Shown in pieces: positions 1 to 8,412 of a stretch of DNA of 38,179 bases. The stretch lies in the NCBI GenBank assembly GCA_022822085.1, contig JAJECK010000019.1, forward strand, positions 1 to 38,179. Reading direction: 5' to 3'. The translations under genes were made by a program, and so were the position numbers. Below the pieces are notes generated by a model that saw nothing but the letters and a program-made list of their open reading frames with translations, had not been told where the DNA came from and ran no database searches. The stretch is from Candidatus Poribacteria bacterium. GTDB lineage: Bacteria > Poribacteria > WGA-4E > WGA-3G. Positions within the stretch are counted from its first letter, which is position 1, and the number at the start of each line of letters is the position of its first letter.

Positions 1-132
1 TGCATCGAAAAAGGTCCGAAGGTCGTTGGTATACGGGTCAACCCTTTATACCCCCTCATACACCTTGTTACCACTGCTACAAAGGCACTTTTCAAACCTT
101 ATGAGATACTCGTATTAATGGACAAAATGTAG
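1..132 (+). CDS. C-terminal end of an unidentified gene (partial)
   Basis: Frame 1 is open from the window edge to a TAG at 130-132 and gives 43 residues rich in hydrophobic and basic positions (ending in a leucine-valine-leucine-methionine stretch). The start lies outside the window. I do not recognise the family. The composition looks like ordinary protein, but an open frame this short could be chance, so the call is weak. Nothing else is evident between its stop and the inverted repeats that begin at 225. Confidence 0.35.
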   Translation, partial: CIEKGPKVVGIRVNPLYPLIHLVTTATKALFKPYEILVLMDKM

Positions 133-224
133 GTAGTTTGAACAGTTTTATCCAGTTAGGACTTCCAAATATGAGATAGGTTTCAAAAAACTGAGTTGAG
201 CAAAACGATTCAAACTCTTATGCT

Positions 225-242
225 AACGTGAGTTTGATAATT
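225..242. repeat. 18-bp inverted repeat outside the IS (left partner)
   Basis: AACGTGAGTTTGATAATT here is the exact reverse complement of 1831-1848. The pair lies outside the IS ends (about 20 bp on the left, 70 bp on the right), suggesting that the IS sits inside, or forms part of, a larger palindromic element. Confidence 0.6.
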
Positions 243-263
243 AAATCAAATAATCACTGAAAG

Positions 264-304
264 ATGTTGGGTTTCGTCACTCACCCCATAGGTGTCAACT
301 TAAG
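264..304. repeat. Left terminal inverted repeat of the IS element
   Basis: This 41-bp end pairs with 1720-1760 with two mismatches. Its outer half contains ATGTTGGGTTTCG, which is repeated directly at 1783-1795. Confidence 0.75.
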
Positions 305-437
305 ATAGATTAAAGTTGTTTTTTCGCGATAAAAAGTGTTGCAAAAATGGAACACCTCGGACATCATGTAAAATATATTAATTTTATTGGATAAAGAGGT
401 GTTCCAATGTCCATAGTAGCACAAGTTTCTAACATTA

Positions 438-1724
438 TTGCAAGAACTCTTTCACTCTTCAGTCAATCAAAAGGTTCAGGAGTTAGGGGTTGTCCAAAGA
501 ATCCGCAAACTCCCGTATGTGCTCTTCATTCAGACCCTCGTGTGTGGGTGGTTCGAAACACCGGATGCGAGTTATGCTGATCTTGCTAATACAGCACAAG
601 ATTTAGGTGTTCATATTTCTCGGCAAGCGATCGCAAAACGGATGACCCCTGAAACAGCTGAAATACTCAAGGCAACACTTGAAGTGGCAGCAACTCAAGT
701 GTTGACTGTGAGACCGCAACATCTTCCGATGTTGGATCAGTTCACGGGTGTCTATGTGCAAGACAGCACTTGGATCGCACTGCCAGATGAACTTCACACA
801 ATACATGAAGGGCCACGCAACAAGAGCAAACGCCCTAAATCCTCCTTGAAACTCCAACTTTGCTTTGATGTTTTGACAGGCACTTTCCATCACTTTGATC
901 TGACTGATGGTGTCACACCTGATAGTAAGGCTGCAGAACATTTTTCGCCAGTGCCTGCGGGAAGTTTGTGTTTAGCAGACCTCGGTTATTTTTCGTTGGA
1001 TGCGTTTGATAAAATGACACAAAAGGGTATCTTTTGGATATCAAAACTCAAAGCTAACTGTAAGTTATTTGACACACTTGAAGAACCTTTTTGTTTGACA
1101 GAACGCCTTATCTCAGAAACCGCAGACACCATAGATTTGAACTGCTTTATCGGTGCTACTAAGAAACTGCCTATACGACTTGTCGCATTACGCCTCTCTG
1201 AAGAACAAGCAAACAGCCAGCGTCGTGCCATCAAACGCGATGCAAGGCGAAGAGGGATCACGCCATCAAAAGAACGCCTAAAACGCGCTGAGTGGTATAT
1301 TTTTATTACAAATGTTGATGCGACACGGCTATCAGTAGAACAGATTGCGGCAATCGTTCGCATTCGGTGGCAAGTTGAACTCATGTTTAAATGCTTCAAA
1401 AGTGTCGGAAGCGTGAACAAATCACGCCGAGAAAAACCGTATAGTATTTTATGTGAGGTATATGCCAAACTTATCACACAACTCCTAAGACACTGGATTA
1501 TGATAGCAAGCGGTTGGCGATGTATACACCACAATATCATCAAAACAGCAAGACTCATCAATCTATACGCACGCCAAATCACAATCAGTTTTGGTAAATC
1601 CAAAACAGCACTACGAAAAACTCTTGAAGAAATAAAACGAACTTTACTAAAAAGTGAGAAACGGATACGAAATCAAGGGAAAAACACAACATTAGAGCAT
1701 CTACAAAGAGTAGAAAATCCTTAA
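438..1724 (+). CDS. IS4-family DDE transposase
   Basis: This is the transposase of the surrounding element, which cuts and joins the element ends. The 428-residue frame carries a DDE triad: D109 in the VQDSTW segment, D181 in LADLGYFS, and E314 in RWQVELMFKCFK, which fits the R-x3-E-x6-K signature of IS4 elements. The frame opens at a TTG (438) with no good ribosome site. A better translation start is the ATG at 407, which has AGAGGTG six or so bases upstream, but it is in another frame (31 bases away). The N-terminus is therefore probably frameshifted near 430-440, or the element uses the TTG. The core is intact, so activity cannot be excluded. Confidence 0.85.
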   Translation: MQELFHSSVNQKVQELGVVQRIRKLPYVLFIQTLVCGWFETPDASYADLANTAQDLGVHISRQAIAKRMTPETAEILKATLEVAATQVLTVRPQHLPMLDQFTGVYVQDSTWIALPDELHTIHEGPRNKSKRPKSSLKLQLCFDVLTGTFHHFDLTDGVTPDSKAAEHFSPVPAGSLCLADLGYFSLDAFDKMTQKGIFWISKLKANCKLFDTLEEPFCLTERLISETADTIDLNCFIGATKKLPIRLVALRLSEEQANSQRRAIKRDARRRGITPSKERLKRAEWYIFITNVDATRLSVEQIAAIVRIRWQVELMFKCFKSVGSVNKSRREKPYSILCEVYAKLITQLLRHWIMIASGWRCIHHNIIKTARLINLYARQITISFGKSKTALRKTLEEIKRTLLKSEKRIRNQGKNTTLEHLQRVENP

Positions 1725-1760
1725 GTTGACACCTATGGGTTGAGGGACGAAACCCAACAT
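1720..1760. repeat. Right terminal inverted repeat of the IS element
   Basis: This is the reverse complement of 264-304 at 39 of 41 positions. It begins inside the transposase stop codon region, so coding sequence runs directly into the element end. Confidence 0.75.
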
Positions 1761-1830
1761 GGAGTGCTCTATAATGTGTAAAGATGTTGGGTTTCGTCCC
1801 TCAATCCAACCTACGGTCATATCTCGGTCT

Positions 1831-1848
1831 AATTATCAAACTCACGTT
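1831..1848. repeat. 18-bp inverted repeat outside the IS (right partner)
   Basis: Exact reverse complement of 225-242. The stretch 1761-2103 otherwise holds a third copy of the IS end sequence (1783-1802), a short hydrophobic open frame that I reject as a gene, and the promoter of the next gene. Confidence 0.6.
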
Positions 1849-2005
1849 TATATTATTTTTCATAGTAGCATCTGTGATTCTACTCAGATGTGCTCTACCA
1901 CCAAAGATAGGTAATACAATTATTGAAGAAATAGATAATTCACAAGGGCATAACAGCACTTACAACAACATCTGATTTTCATTTTGTTTGTAATCGGTAA
2001 AGCCC

Positions 2006-2034
2006 TTGCATTTTGGCTTTGTAGTAGGTATACT
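2006..2034 (+). promoter_or_regulatory. Sigma70-type promoter of the coiled-coil gene
   Basis: A TTGCAT hexamer (2006-2011) and a TATACT hexamer (2029-2034) are separated by exactly 17 bp. They lie about 70 bp upstream of the ATG at 2104, on the same strand. Seen directly; activity is inferred. Confidence 0.5.
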
Positions 2035-2103
2035 ATACTTTAATCTTGTTCTACTAAATTAGTATTAACTTACAATGTAATGTGTCTTAGAGGTGTTCCT
2101 ATT

Positions 2104-2625
2104 ATGAAACGTAAATTATTGTTGTGTCTGTTCCTTATTGCAACTGTATCACCGACAGCAATGACTCAAAACGATTCTACGGATCAGGAAACACGTCTTA
2201 CCCGCATTGAAATAACTTTGGAACAGATGGACCAACGCATTAGCAGAATAGAAGCGAATGTCGGTAGAATAGACGGTCGTTTGGATGCTCTCATTATGTG
2301 GGTTGTTGGTTTGCTCGCTGCATCCTTTATTTCTCTCTTCGTTTTTATCCTTCAGATTAAAACACAACTCAGTGAGATGAACGCGAAATTCGAAACGCAA
2401 CTCAGTGAGATGAACCTGAAATTCGGTTTGCTACAAAAGGATGTTAGTACTCTCAACGGAAAAGTTGATGGACTTGAACAACGGATTGATGGACTTGAAC
2501 AACGAATTGACGGACTTGAACAACGGGTTGATGGGATTGAACATCGAATTGGCTCGCAACTCAATCAAATTCAGAAAGCACTTGCAAAACAATTAGGTCT
2601 GGATATAGATGATCCGCTAACATAA
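2104..2625 (+). CDS. Small membrane-anchored coiled-coil protein
   Basis: I do not recognise a named family. From the ATG at 2104 (preceded by AGAGGTG with good spacing, better than the upstream frame opening at 2080) the protein has 173 residues. It has a signal-like hydrophobic N-terminus (MKRKLLLCLFLIATVSP), a first coiled-coil with a heptad-like pattern, a transmembrane segment (VVGLLAASFISLFVFIL) in the middle, and a second coiled-coil containing four tandem copies of a seven-residue unit of the type DGLEQRI. Its architecture resembles small bacterial coiled-coil scaffold proteins. It has its own promoter and converges on the membrane protein gene at 2644, sharing a hairpin between the two stop codons. 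The function is unknown. Confidence 0.75.
   Translation: MKRKLLLCLFLIATVSPTAMTQNDSTDQETRLTRIEITLEQMDQRISRIEANVGRIDGRLDALIMWVVGLLAASFISLFVFILQIKTQLSEMNAKFETQLSEMNLKFGLLQKDVSTLNGKVDGLEQRIDGLEQRIDGLEQRVDGIEHRIGSQLNQIQKALAKQLGLDIDDPLT
2464..2547 (+). repeat. Four tandem 21-bp coding repeats
   Basis: Four successive 21-bp units (2464-2484, 2485-2505, 2506-2526, 2527-2547) encode VDGLEQR/IDGLEQR/IDGLEQR/VDGIEHR. The first three differ by only two or three bases, so the array probably expands and contracts by slippage, changing coiled-coil length one heptad at a time. Confidence 0.85.
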
Positions 2626-2647
2626 TTGTATTCAAACACACAATTAT
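2622..2647. terminator. Possible bidirectional hairpin terminator
   Basis: ATAATTGT (2622-2629) and ACAATTAT (2640-2647) form an 8-bp stem with a 10-base loop between two convergent genes, followed by T residues on the plus strand. The stem overlaps both stop codons. It is AT-rich and therefore weak. Confidence 0.4.
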
Positions 2648-4947
2648 TTTCGCAACAAAATTTCCGTCCCGTTAATATCAATCGCGAGTTCATAGTTATC
2701 TTCCAGGTATTGGGCAATAATTGGGTGACGTTCCTCAACAGGGATACCGTCAACTCTGTCAAACCAACCTCCCGTTTTGAAGATAACTAATCGCGTCTGA
2801 TCTTCCTCCAAAGCAGATATTACCTCGCGCTGCATTCCCGGTGTTGATGCATAGGACACCATGTGAAAACGAGTGACACTCGGTCTATTTGCAAAGAAGA
2901 AATAGGCTCCTTGACTGGTAAAATCAAAGATCTTTTCATCAGTCTGTGTATTTTCCTGAATATAAGCAACTACCTCTTGAATCTGAGCAACTTGATCATC
3001 TGGGATATCAACTTTCCCAGCACGGTCCAGTTCCATAGGGGCAGTTCTAAGTTGAAATTGGTTTGCTTGCATCCTATTCCACTTATTGTAAAATCCCTTC
3101 AACGGATTATGAACTTCTCCAACATACCAAATACACATTACTAACGGTATGAATATCCACATTGCTTTCGCTGCTTGTTTCCAACGTGATGTATCCTTCA
3201 GTAGAGACAATCTTTCACGTACACCTTTTGCCGCTTCTCCGCCAAAGAGTATGTCCAGCATGTTTGATATACCTCTGTCCAATGGGAAAAGACAGAGCAG
3301 CCACAAGAAAGTTGAACCGAAATGTAAATGTCCACCATCTGATCTACCCAGAGCTGTGCGGAAAAAGGCAATTCCACCAAGTAACAACAGCATGAGTTTC
3401 ATAGAATCCGCTATGCTGACATCCGTTCTGCATAAACGGAGATATGTAAGATATCCAGCAACTATCATATAGATTAAGATTGGTAGATACCAACGAAATC
3501 CGTTGCTAAGGAAGAATGCTCTCCAACCATTTTCAGTGATAATTGAGAGTGTGTTTGACAAAGACGGATATTTGAGACCCCACGTTGCAAGTTGGTATTT
3601 ACACTGAATATAAGCGTTCCAGAACAGATCATCTAATGCTCCGTGTGATAAGAAATAGACAGCGACAGGTAGGAAACCAATCAGAATTCCACAACAGTAA
3701 CTGACTAACGGGAATGGACGAATTTCTATCTGGATCCGCCGTTTTAGACTGTAAATCAACAGAAACAGACCTATTGCACCCAGTGTATATAATCCAACTT
3801 CTGTACTATACCAAAAAGCTAAGCTTGTAAAAAATCCAGCAAGGATTAGTTTCCATCCATATTTGTAAAGGTGTCGAATCCAATTCCGTTGGTCAAACGG
3901 TGTCCGCTGCCAACTGACAAATAATCCTCTATTTCTAATGTAGGAAAGATAATTTGCTACACAAGCAAAACTAAGTAGACCAAAGCAATGTCTGGGTGAT
4001 ATGGAGAAATTGCCGCTTGAAGCGATTAGGAAACAGATAAAGGCTGTAAGGTAACGTCCTTGAAACACTTGCAAACCGAGTATATATAGTGCAATGTATC
4101 CGAGCGGATTTAATACCCTTTCCATTAAACGTATACCCATCAATGTAGGTTCAAATATCTTACTGCCAAACCAAGCCAAATATGCGTTTTGAAAAAGCCC
4201 GTGTTGCACATAAATATCTTGAAATACTACCCCGCCATGCAGCATTTCATTCAATGGGGCAAGTCTTTCACCTTCATGAAACATATCAATACCACCATTG
4301 ATATTGCCATTAAATATGAGTAGATAAAGGAATATTGGAACGATGATGTATTCGCATGTGCAGCGTAATATCAGTCTAATTCTTGATTTATTGGACGTAT
4401 TGCTATAATTATGTGTGATAGGTTCAGACGAGATTCTATCAAGTTTATTCGCGAGGAATTGATATTTTACAAGGAACAGTGTTGTTAGTAGAGTTAGTGT
4501 TAAACCAATTGGTAGTGCTAACCCGAGATAACTTGCTTGGTCATACCCTGCAAGTTGAAACCAACACAAACAGAGTGGAATTGATGCGAGTGCATTTAGT
4601 TTTAGGACTCGATGTATGGGTTGATTTGTGGTTTGTGCTGCCCATTGTGAAAAAGTATGCCAGATAAACCAATAAGCACATATAGTGGCAGGAACACCTA
4701 TTAGGGCAAGTAGATAGTAGAAATACTCTTGTTGTTTTGGATACTCGTGGACACTAATCCAACCGACTACCCCCGAACTGTCATGAAACTCAAAACTGAG
4801 CTGGTTGCGTAGTGCTATTCCTATACCAATTGCAAGTGAAAATGCTGAGATGGCAATTATGCGTACATAAGGACGAAGGTGAACACTGTAACTTATATTT
4901 AAATCTGGAAGTAATCTTTGGAGGGAACGGAATCTACCTGTTTGCAT
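2644..4947 (-). CDS. Polytopic membrane protein, GT-C glycosyltransferase-like
   Basis: This protein of about 767 residues has many hydrophobic segments spread over its first two thirds, followed by a soluble C-terminal part of about 150 residues. Large multi-span proteins with an extracytoplasmic loop after the first helices and a soluble tail are typical of GT-C-fold enzymes that use lipid-linked sugar donors. The acidic loop containing FHEGERLAPLNEML, about residue 225, could hold the catalytic acids, but I cannot confirm a DxD-type motif. I chose the ATG at 4947; a GTG at 4956 in the same frame is an alternative, and neither has a strong ribosome site. It could instead be a transporter or an assembly protein. 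The gene is separated from the cysteine cluster by about 60 bp and might be its last transcript member. Confidence 0.65.
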   Translation of the reverse strand: MQTGRFRSLQRLLPDLNISYSVHLRPYVRIIAISAFSLAIGIGIALRNQLSFEFHDSSGVVGWISVHEYPKQQEYFYYLLALIGVPATICAYWFIWHTFSQWAAQTTNQPIHRVLKLNALASIPLCLCWFQLAGYDQASYLGLALPIGLTLTLLTTLFLVKYQFLANKLDRISSEPITHNYSNTSNKSRIRLILRCTCEYIIVPIFLYLLIFNGNINGGIDMFHEGERLAPLNEMLHGGVVFQDIYVQHGLFQNAYLAWFGSKIFEPTLMGIRLMERVLNPLGYIALYILGLQVFQGRYLTAFICFLIASSGNFSISPRHCFGLLSFACVANYLSYIRNRGLFVSWQRTPFDQRNWIRHLYKYGWKLILAGFFTSLAFWYSTEVGLYTLGAIGLFLLIYSLKRRIQIEIRPFPLVSYCCGILIGFLPVAVYFLSHGALDDLFWNAYIQCKYQLATWGLKYPSLSNTLSIITENGWRAFFLSNGFRWYLPILIYMIVAGYLTYLRLCRTDVSIADSMKLMLLLLGGIAFFRTALGRSDGGHLHFGSTFLWLLCLFPLDRGISNMLDILFGGEAAKGVRERLSLLKDTSRWKQAAKAMWIFIPLVMCIWYVGEVHNPLKGFYNKWNRMQANQFQLRTAPMELDRAGKVDIPDDQVAQIQEVVAYIQENTQTDEKIFDFTSQGAYFFFANRPSVTRFHMVSYASTPGMQREVISALEEDQTRLVIFKTGGWFDRVDGIPVEERHPIIAQYLEDNYELAIDINGTEILLRK

Positions 4948-5007
4948 GATGAACACTAAAGTCTCTAATGTAAAATCTGAATGTTCACAAGTGTGAGCAC
5001 AAAGACC

Positions 5008-5247
5008 TTATTGAACTACATCACCCTCAACAGGTTCCACTTGGACATTAATACTTTTCAAGTAATCAATAGCAAGCTCAAGTTGTTCGGATGTGCCTTG
5101 CATCTCTAATACTACCCAACCGGATTCTTCGGTTACGTTTGCACGACGGATATTTGTTACTACACGAAATTGTTGTCCAATGTTGTATATTATAGGTTCA
5201 GTGATTTTTTCTGGGGGAATAGTTAGTCGGACTTTTAATGCTTTCAT
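5008..5247 (-). CDS. NIL-domain protein
   Basis: The 79-residue protein matches the NIL domain, a ferredoxin-like small ligand-binding fold known from the C-terminus of the methionine importer ATPase MetN. Features that fit are the RLTIPPEKITEPIIYNIG start, the central strand with VVTNIRRANV, and the GWVVLEMQG segment. Stand-alone NIL proteins are commonly found with sulfur-carrier and cysteine synthase genes, and this one starts one base beyond the stop of the JAMM peptidase gene (5249), so the two are co-translated. The likely role is in sensing or handling a sulfur amino acid or intermediate; the ligand is unknown. Confidence 0.8.
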   Translation of the reverse strand: MKALKVRLTIPPEKITEPIIYNIGQQFRVVTNIRRANVTEESGWVVLEMQGTSEQLELAIDYLKSINVQVEPVEGDVVQ

Positions 5248-5248
5248 G

Positions 5249-5719
5249 TTATGCTCCTGATAGATCGGTTCTAACGGGTACTTCTATAAAATCTGATGTG
5301 TCTTTATCCCATGCAAATGCCTTGACGCCGCGAATTGTGTCTTCATAGATAGAAACGACGATATATGCTACTCCTGGATATGCGGGTTCTCCCCATACCA
5401 TAGCGTCCGATTTGTCTTTTTCAGAGAAGTATGCTTCATGATTTGGATGTGAATGGTAAAACGCTTTAATGGGTCGATTTTGTTTGTCGGATTCATTATG
5501 AATTTTTATTAAGTCATCAGGGTGCATTATGTATGCTGTACGAGCGTCACGTGGATATGTACCAGGGGCATCCTTATGCATCTGATTTTGAATATTACGG
5601 CAAGGTCTAACAAATTCCTGTGTATCCGTATGCAAAATCACTCCACAACATTCTTCAGGAAATTCCGCTTTTGCATGTTCACAGATCTCATCCATAGTTT
5701 TTTTGAGTAGTTCTACCAT
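5249..5719 (-). CDS. mec: JAMM/MPN zinc metallopeptidase, Mec-like
   Basis: This 156-residue protein has a complete JAMM zinc site: a glutamate in FPEECCG (22 or 23), the HSH pair (H89, H91), S99 and D102 in SEKD, matching H-x-H-x7-S-x2-D. Bacterial relatives include Mec+ of Mycobacterium tuberculosis, which removes the cysteine adduct from the C-terminus of the sulfur-carrier CysO. The presence of a carrier ending in GG (8639-8914) and a cysteine synthase (9785-10735) in the same strand block supports the same job here. The alternative role, trimming of residues beyond the carrier's GG, seems unlikely because the carrier already ends there. The length is normal. No signal peptide, so it should act in the cytoplasm. 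Confidence 0.88.
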   Translation of the reverse strand: MVELLKKTMDEICEHAKAEFPEECCGVILHTDTQEFVRPCRNIQNQMHKDAPGTYPRDARTAYIMHPDDLIKIHNESDKQNRPIKAFYHSHPNHEAYFSEKDKSDAMVWGEPAYPGVAYIVVSIYEDTIRGVKAFAWDKDTSDFIEVPVRTDLSGA

Positions 5720-5757
5720 TTTTTATAATCATCACGGAGAATTTATGTCTATGTAAA

Positions 5758-6885
5758 TCATGCATATCGATTTGTTCTTCTTGAAAGAATAATCAGAATT
5801 AAAACAATACTGATAACGACAACCCACCAATTTGAACTAACAAAAGTCCAGAAGATGTTGTACAAAATCCATGTCAACACTTCTATAGCAACGATTCCCC
5901 ATGATTTACTTCTATGAGAACTCAATCTTCGCCTGCTTGCATATTGTTTCTTCAAATTTCGAGAAATTCGGATTGAAATGAATAAAGTAAATAATACAAC
6001 TGCCAGGAATATGTAGTTGACTGTCTCTTTATCATCATCTGATCCTACACCAAGTGGAGTTGGAAAGGAATATGCCTTTGGTGTTTGGCTGGTAATACCT
6101 TTTTGTTTCATGTCTTGCAGTTGTGTAGTCGTGAAAGTTGCCTGGCTGAAGGTCTTTTCCGTGTTTCGACGTGCAGTTTCAAACACCTCTTTCCAGGTAA
6201 GAAAGCTGTCTCGGTTTTCATCAGGATTGCTGTTTAAGGCATCCATTAAGTTTTTGGTAAACCAACCCCCTGTAACAACATTACTCCACCCATATTGTTC
6301 TTCAGTTGCAGCAGTCACATGTAAGAAACCTTGATGTTCAAGAAACAGATTACGCAATGTTTTTTCGGTCAAACGCGTCATACTTCGACTGCTTTGTAGG
6401 TTAGGATCTATTTTTTGAGTAACAAGACTACTGCAACAATCTGTTATAAGTAATGTCAGTCGAGGAGATTTGACTTGTTCAATGGCATTGACAAGTTCTG
6501 AACGAAATAGCCATTTTCCTTCAGTTACGAGAAACGTCTGATTTTTCTCGTTCATACCACCGTGTCCAGCATAATAGATAAAAAGGATATCGTTTTTCTC
6601 AGTATGTATATTTCGAATCCATTGTAAAACACCTTCGCGTGTTGCTTGATCTTTAGAACTTAACAGAGTTGTTGATTTGACTTCACACAATTCGTTTTCA
6701 ATAGAACCTAAGAGCTGGACAATGTTTTTTCGGTCAACTTTCACATTAGTCCCTATTCTTGGATCGTCATCCATAATTACCAAGAGTGCGTGTACGGTTT
6801 GGGCATCAGCCGAGATGACACATACAATAGTGCTCATCAAAATAACTAAGAGAGCTATGACAGAAACAGATTTCAATGTTTTCAT
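5758..6885 (-). CDS. Secreted, membrane-anchored metacaspase-like peptidase (C14)
   Basis: The 375-residue protein opens with a signal-like segment (residues 1-28, ending near SADAQ). It then has a caspase-fold domain with the catalytic dyad: H108 in YYAGHGG and C151 in ITDCCSS, aligned with the D-x-C-x-S pattern. Acidic residues near DDD (39-41) could line an arginine/lysine pocket, as in metacaspases. The C-terminal third has one hydrophobic segment near residues 288-307 and a second pair from about 330 to 367. The peptidase domain would thus lie outside the cytoplasm, which is unusual for a caspase relative. It lies between the Mec-like gene (38 bp downstream) and a lipoprotein gene. The substrate is unknown. 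Confidence 0.8.
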   Translation of the reverse strand: MKTLKSVSVIALLVILMSTIVCVISADAQTVHALLVIMDDDPRIGTNVKVDRKNIVQLLGSIENELCEVKSTTLLSSKDQATREGVLQWIRNIHTEKNDILFIYYAGHGGMNEKNQTFLVTEGKWLFRSELVNAIEQVKSPRLTLLITDCCSSLVTQKIDPNLQSSRSMTRLTEKTLRNLFLEHQGFLHVTAATEEQYGWSNVVTGGWFTKNLMDALNSNPDENRDSFLTWKEVFETARRNTEKTFSQATFTTTQLQDMKQKGITSQTPKAYSFPTPLGVGSDDDKETVNYIFLAVVLFTLFISIRISRNLKKQYASRRRLSSHRSKSWGIVAIEVLTWILYNIFWTFVSSNWWVVVISIVLILIILSRRTNRYA

Positions 6886-6964
6886 AAATTAGAGTGCCCT
6901 TCCTAACATTTTAATTACAAAAAACAGAAGTAGTTTTTGATTATATATTGTTATATTGACTTGA

Positions 6965-7420
6965 TTATCGTTGAGCAGGGATTGGAAAGCGTATGTGTTT
7001 CAGTTTAATTTCTCGATCTTTTCCCTCTCCAATTGGAATGAGATAGTAGTCTTCAAATTCAACTACATTTTCAGAATAAACCCATTCTTCATCCCAAAAA
7101 TATTGTAATGCAAGTTGACGAGTTCCCCAGCCTTTTTCGGGCTCAGTACGTTTTGCAGCCAAATCGCTATTTGAGATCAAGTCCCCCTTTTTTTTCCGTA
7201 TATTGTCATTGAATATGTAAACTTGTATCTGTGCGTCTGATTCAGAATATTCATTTAAGACCTTTGCCAGATACATAAAATCGTCATCTTCTATTAAAAC
7301 TATTTCTTGTTTCATGGGTTTCTCACTACATGAAAATATAAAGATAGTCAGTGTCAACACTAATAGTGTTAGATTAGACACATTGACTTGTCCTTTACAC
7401 GCTAAACTAAAACGGTTCAT
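6965..7420 (-). CDS. Putative lipoprotein of unknown function
   Basis: The frame extends to 7465, but the ATG at 7420 has AGGAG about ten bases upstream, and starting there gives 151 residues with a classic lipoprotein signal: a hydrophobic run (LTLLVLTLTIFIFSC) with cysteine near residue 31. The mature part is hydrophilic, with charged strands and a DDD segment just after the signal; I do not recognise a domain. A likely place is the periplasmic face of a membrane. It lies 79 bp upstream of the metacaspase on the same strand and may be expressed with it. Confidence 0.65.
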   Translation of the reverse strand: MNRFSLACKGQVNVSNLTLLVLTLTIFIFSCSEKPMKQEIVLIEDDDFMYLAKVLNEYSESDAQIQVYIFNDNIRKKKGDLISNSDLAAKRTEPEKGWGTRQLALQYFWDEEWVYSENVVEFEDYYLIPIGEGKDREIKLKHIRFPIPAQR

Positions 7421-7551
7421 GAAGGAATAACTCCTAAGACAATTAAGAGAGTAATTCTGACACATACAATTTGGTATGTCAATTGAACAAATGGAAAACA
7501 GAGTGCTTTCAATGTACCTAAAGTATTGATCTGTAAGACATAGTCATTAGG

Positions 7552-8412
7552 TCATCTAATTCTGCGTTTTACTTGTTTAAAACGAGAGGAATTTGTTCTT
7601 AGCCCAGACTTTTTAGGTAACTCATTGATCTGATTTCGTACATTTGTAATACGTTCACTATGTATGGGATGTGTAGAAATAAGTTTCTCCAAAGCTGTCG
7701 GTTTTCTGCGCTGCAACTTCTGTAATGTTTCAAAGAAACTAATACCACCTTCTGGAGAAATTCCAGTGTCATATACATTATTGACACCATAGAAATCTGA
7801 CTCTCGTTCATTATCGCGGCTATATCTAAACAATAGTCCTGCAGCAAGTATATCTGCGACTAATTTTGTCAACTTATTTGAGTCTTCATCTAATATAATC
7901 TGTTTTAGTATTTCTAATCCGTAAATTTGTGTCAACCGCTTCATTGAGTGTTGCCCAACAATATGCCCAATTTCATGTCCGATTACAAATGCTAATTCTG
8001 ATTCAGTTTCTACTGCATGGATAAGCCCCAGATTTATATAGATAAAACCTCCCGGGACAGCATACGCGTTTATTTCTTTTGAGTCAACTACATTGAATGT
8101 ATACGGGATATTATTTCGTTTACTGCGTTTTACAAGTTCTTGTCCGAGGTTGTTTATATAGTTTGTAACGATTGGATCTGTATAAAATTTGACTTCTCGT
8201 GCATGTTGTTCAGCAAAAGCTTGACCAAATTTTAATTCCTCTTCATCCGTAAAAATGTTTATGTCGCTAATTTCCTCAAGAACGGAACTTCCGATTTGTC
8301 CCATTGAGTTTAGACTAAAACACCCTACATTAAATGTTAGTATAAATGCGGTCCATATTGAGAGGAACGCATGACGAAATGCTTTTACGGATTGGCTGCA
8401 GTCATATTTCAT
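7552..8412 (-). CDS. M48-family zinc metalloprotease, membrane or periplasmic
   Basis: The 286-residue protein contains the HExxH zinc motif (HEIGH, 146-150) and a downstream glutamate in RDNERESDFYG, the third ligand of M48 peptidases. The region VVDSKEINAYAVPGGFIYINLGL (about 109-131) is also a family hallmark. The N-terminus has a hydrophobic stretch ending in NVGC (C31), a possible lipid attachment site. Relatives such as BepA and LoiP degrade or help fold outer-membrane proteins in the periplasm. There are no tetratricopeptide repeats, so it is closer to the LoiP type. It is 131 bp upstream of the lipoprotein gene; together with the metacaspase these three form an envelope-protein block inside the cysteine cluster. 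Confidence 0.85.
   Translation of the reverse strand: MKYDCSQSVKAFRHAFLSIWTAFILTFNVGCFSLNSMGQIGSSVLEEISDINIFTDEEELKFGQAFAEQHAREVKFYTDPIVTNYINNLGQELVKRSKRNNIPYTFNVVDSKEINAYAVPGGFIYINLGLIHAVETESELAFVIGHEIGHIVGQHSMKRLTQIYGLEILKQIILDEDSNKLTKLVADILAAGLLFRYSRDNERESDFYGVNNVYDTGISPEGGISFFETLQKLQRRKPTALEKLISTHPIHSERITNVRNQINELPKKSGLRTNSSRFKQVKRRIR

Larger units (their letters stand above)
264..1760 (+). mobile_element. IS4-like insertion sequence with ~41-bp inverted ends
   Basis: The segments 264-304 and 1720-1760 are reverse complements at 39 of 41 positions. They enclose one transposase gene that fills almost the whole element. The core of the end, ATAGGTGTCAACTTAAG, recurs in degenerate form at 33479-33495 and 33569-33585 and possibly at 11491-11510, so this end belongs to a dispersed family. 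I see no clear target-site duplication. The outer part of the ends (the GGGTTTCG-containing portion) also occurs a third time at 1783-1802, so the true tips could lie inside the 41 bp. The total length of about 1.5 kb is normal for IS4-type elements. Confidence 0.8.

Noticed and set aside
1784-1975. Hydrophobic 63-residue open frame on the plus strand
   Set aside because: It starts inside the repeated IS-end sequence, has no ribosome site and ends just before the promoter of the next gene.
2464-2547. Short regular repeats that could suggest a CRISPR array
   Set aside because: The 21-bp units are contiguous with no spacers and encode a continuous heptad repeat.
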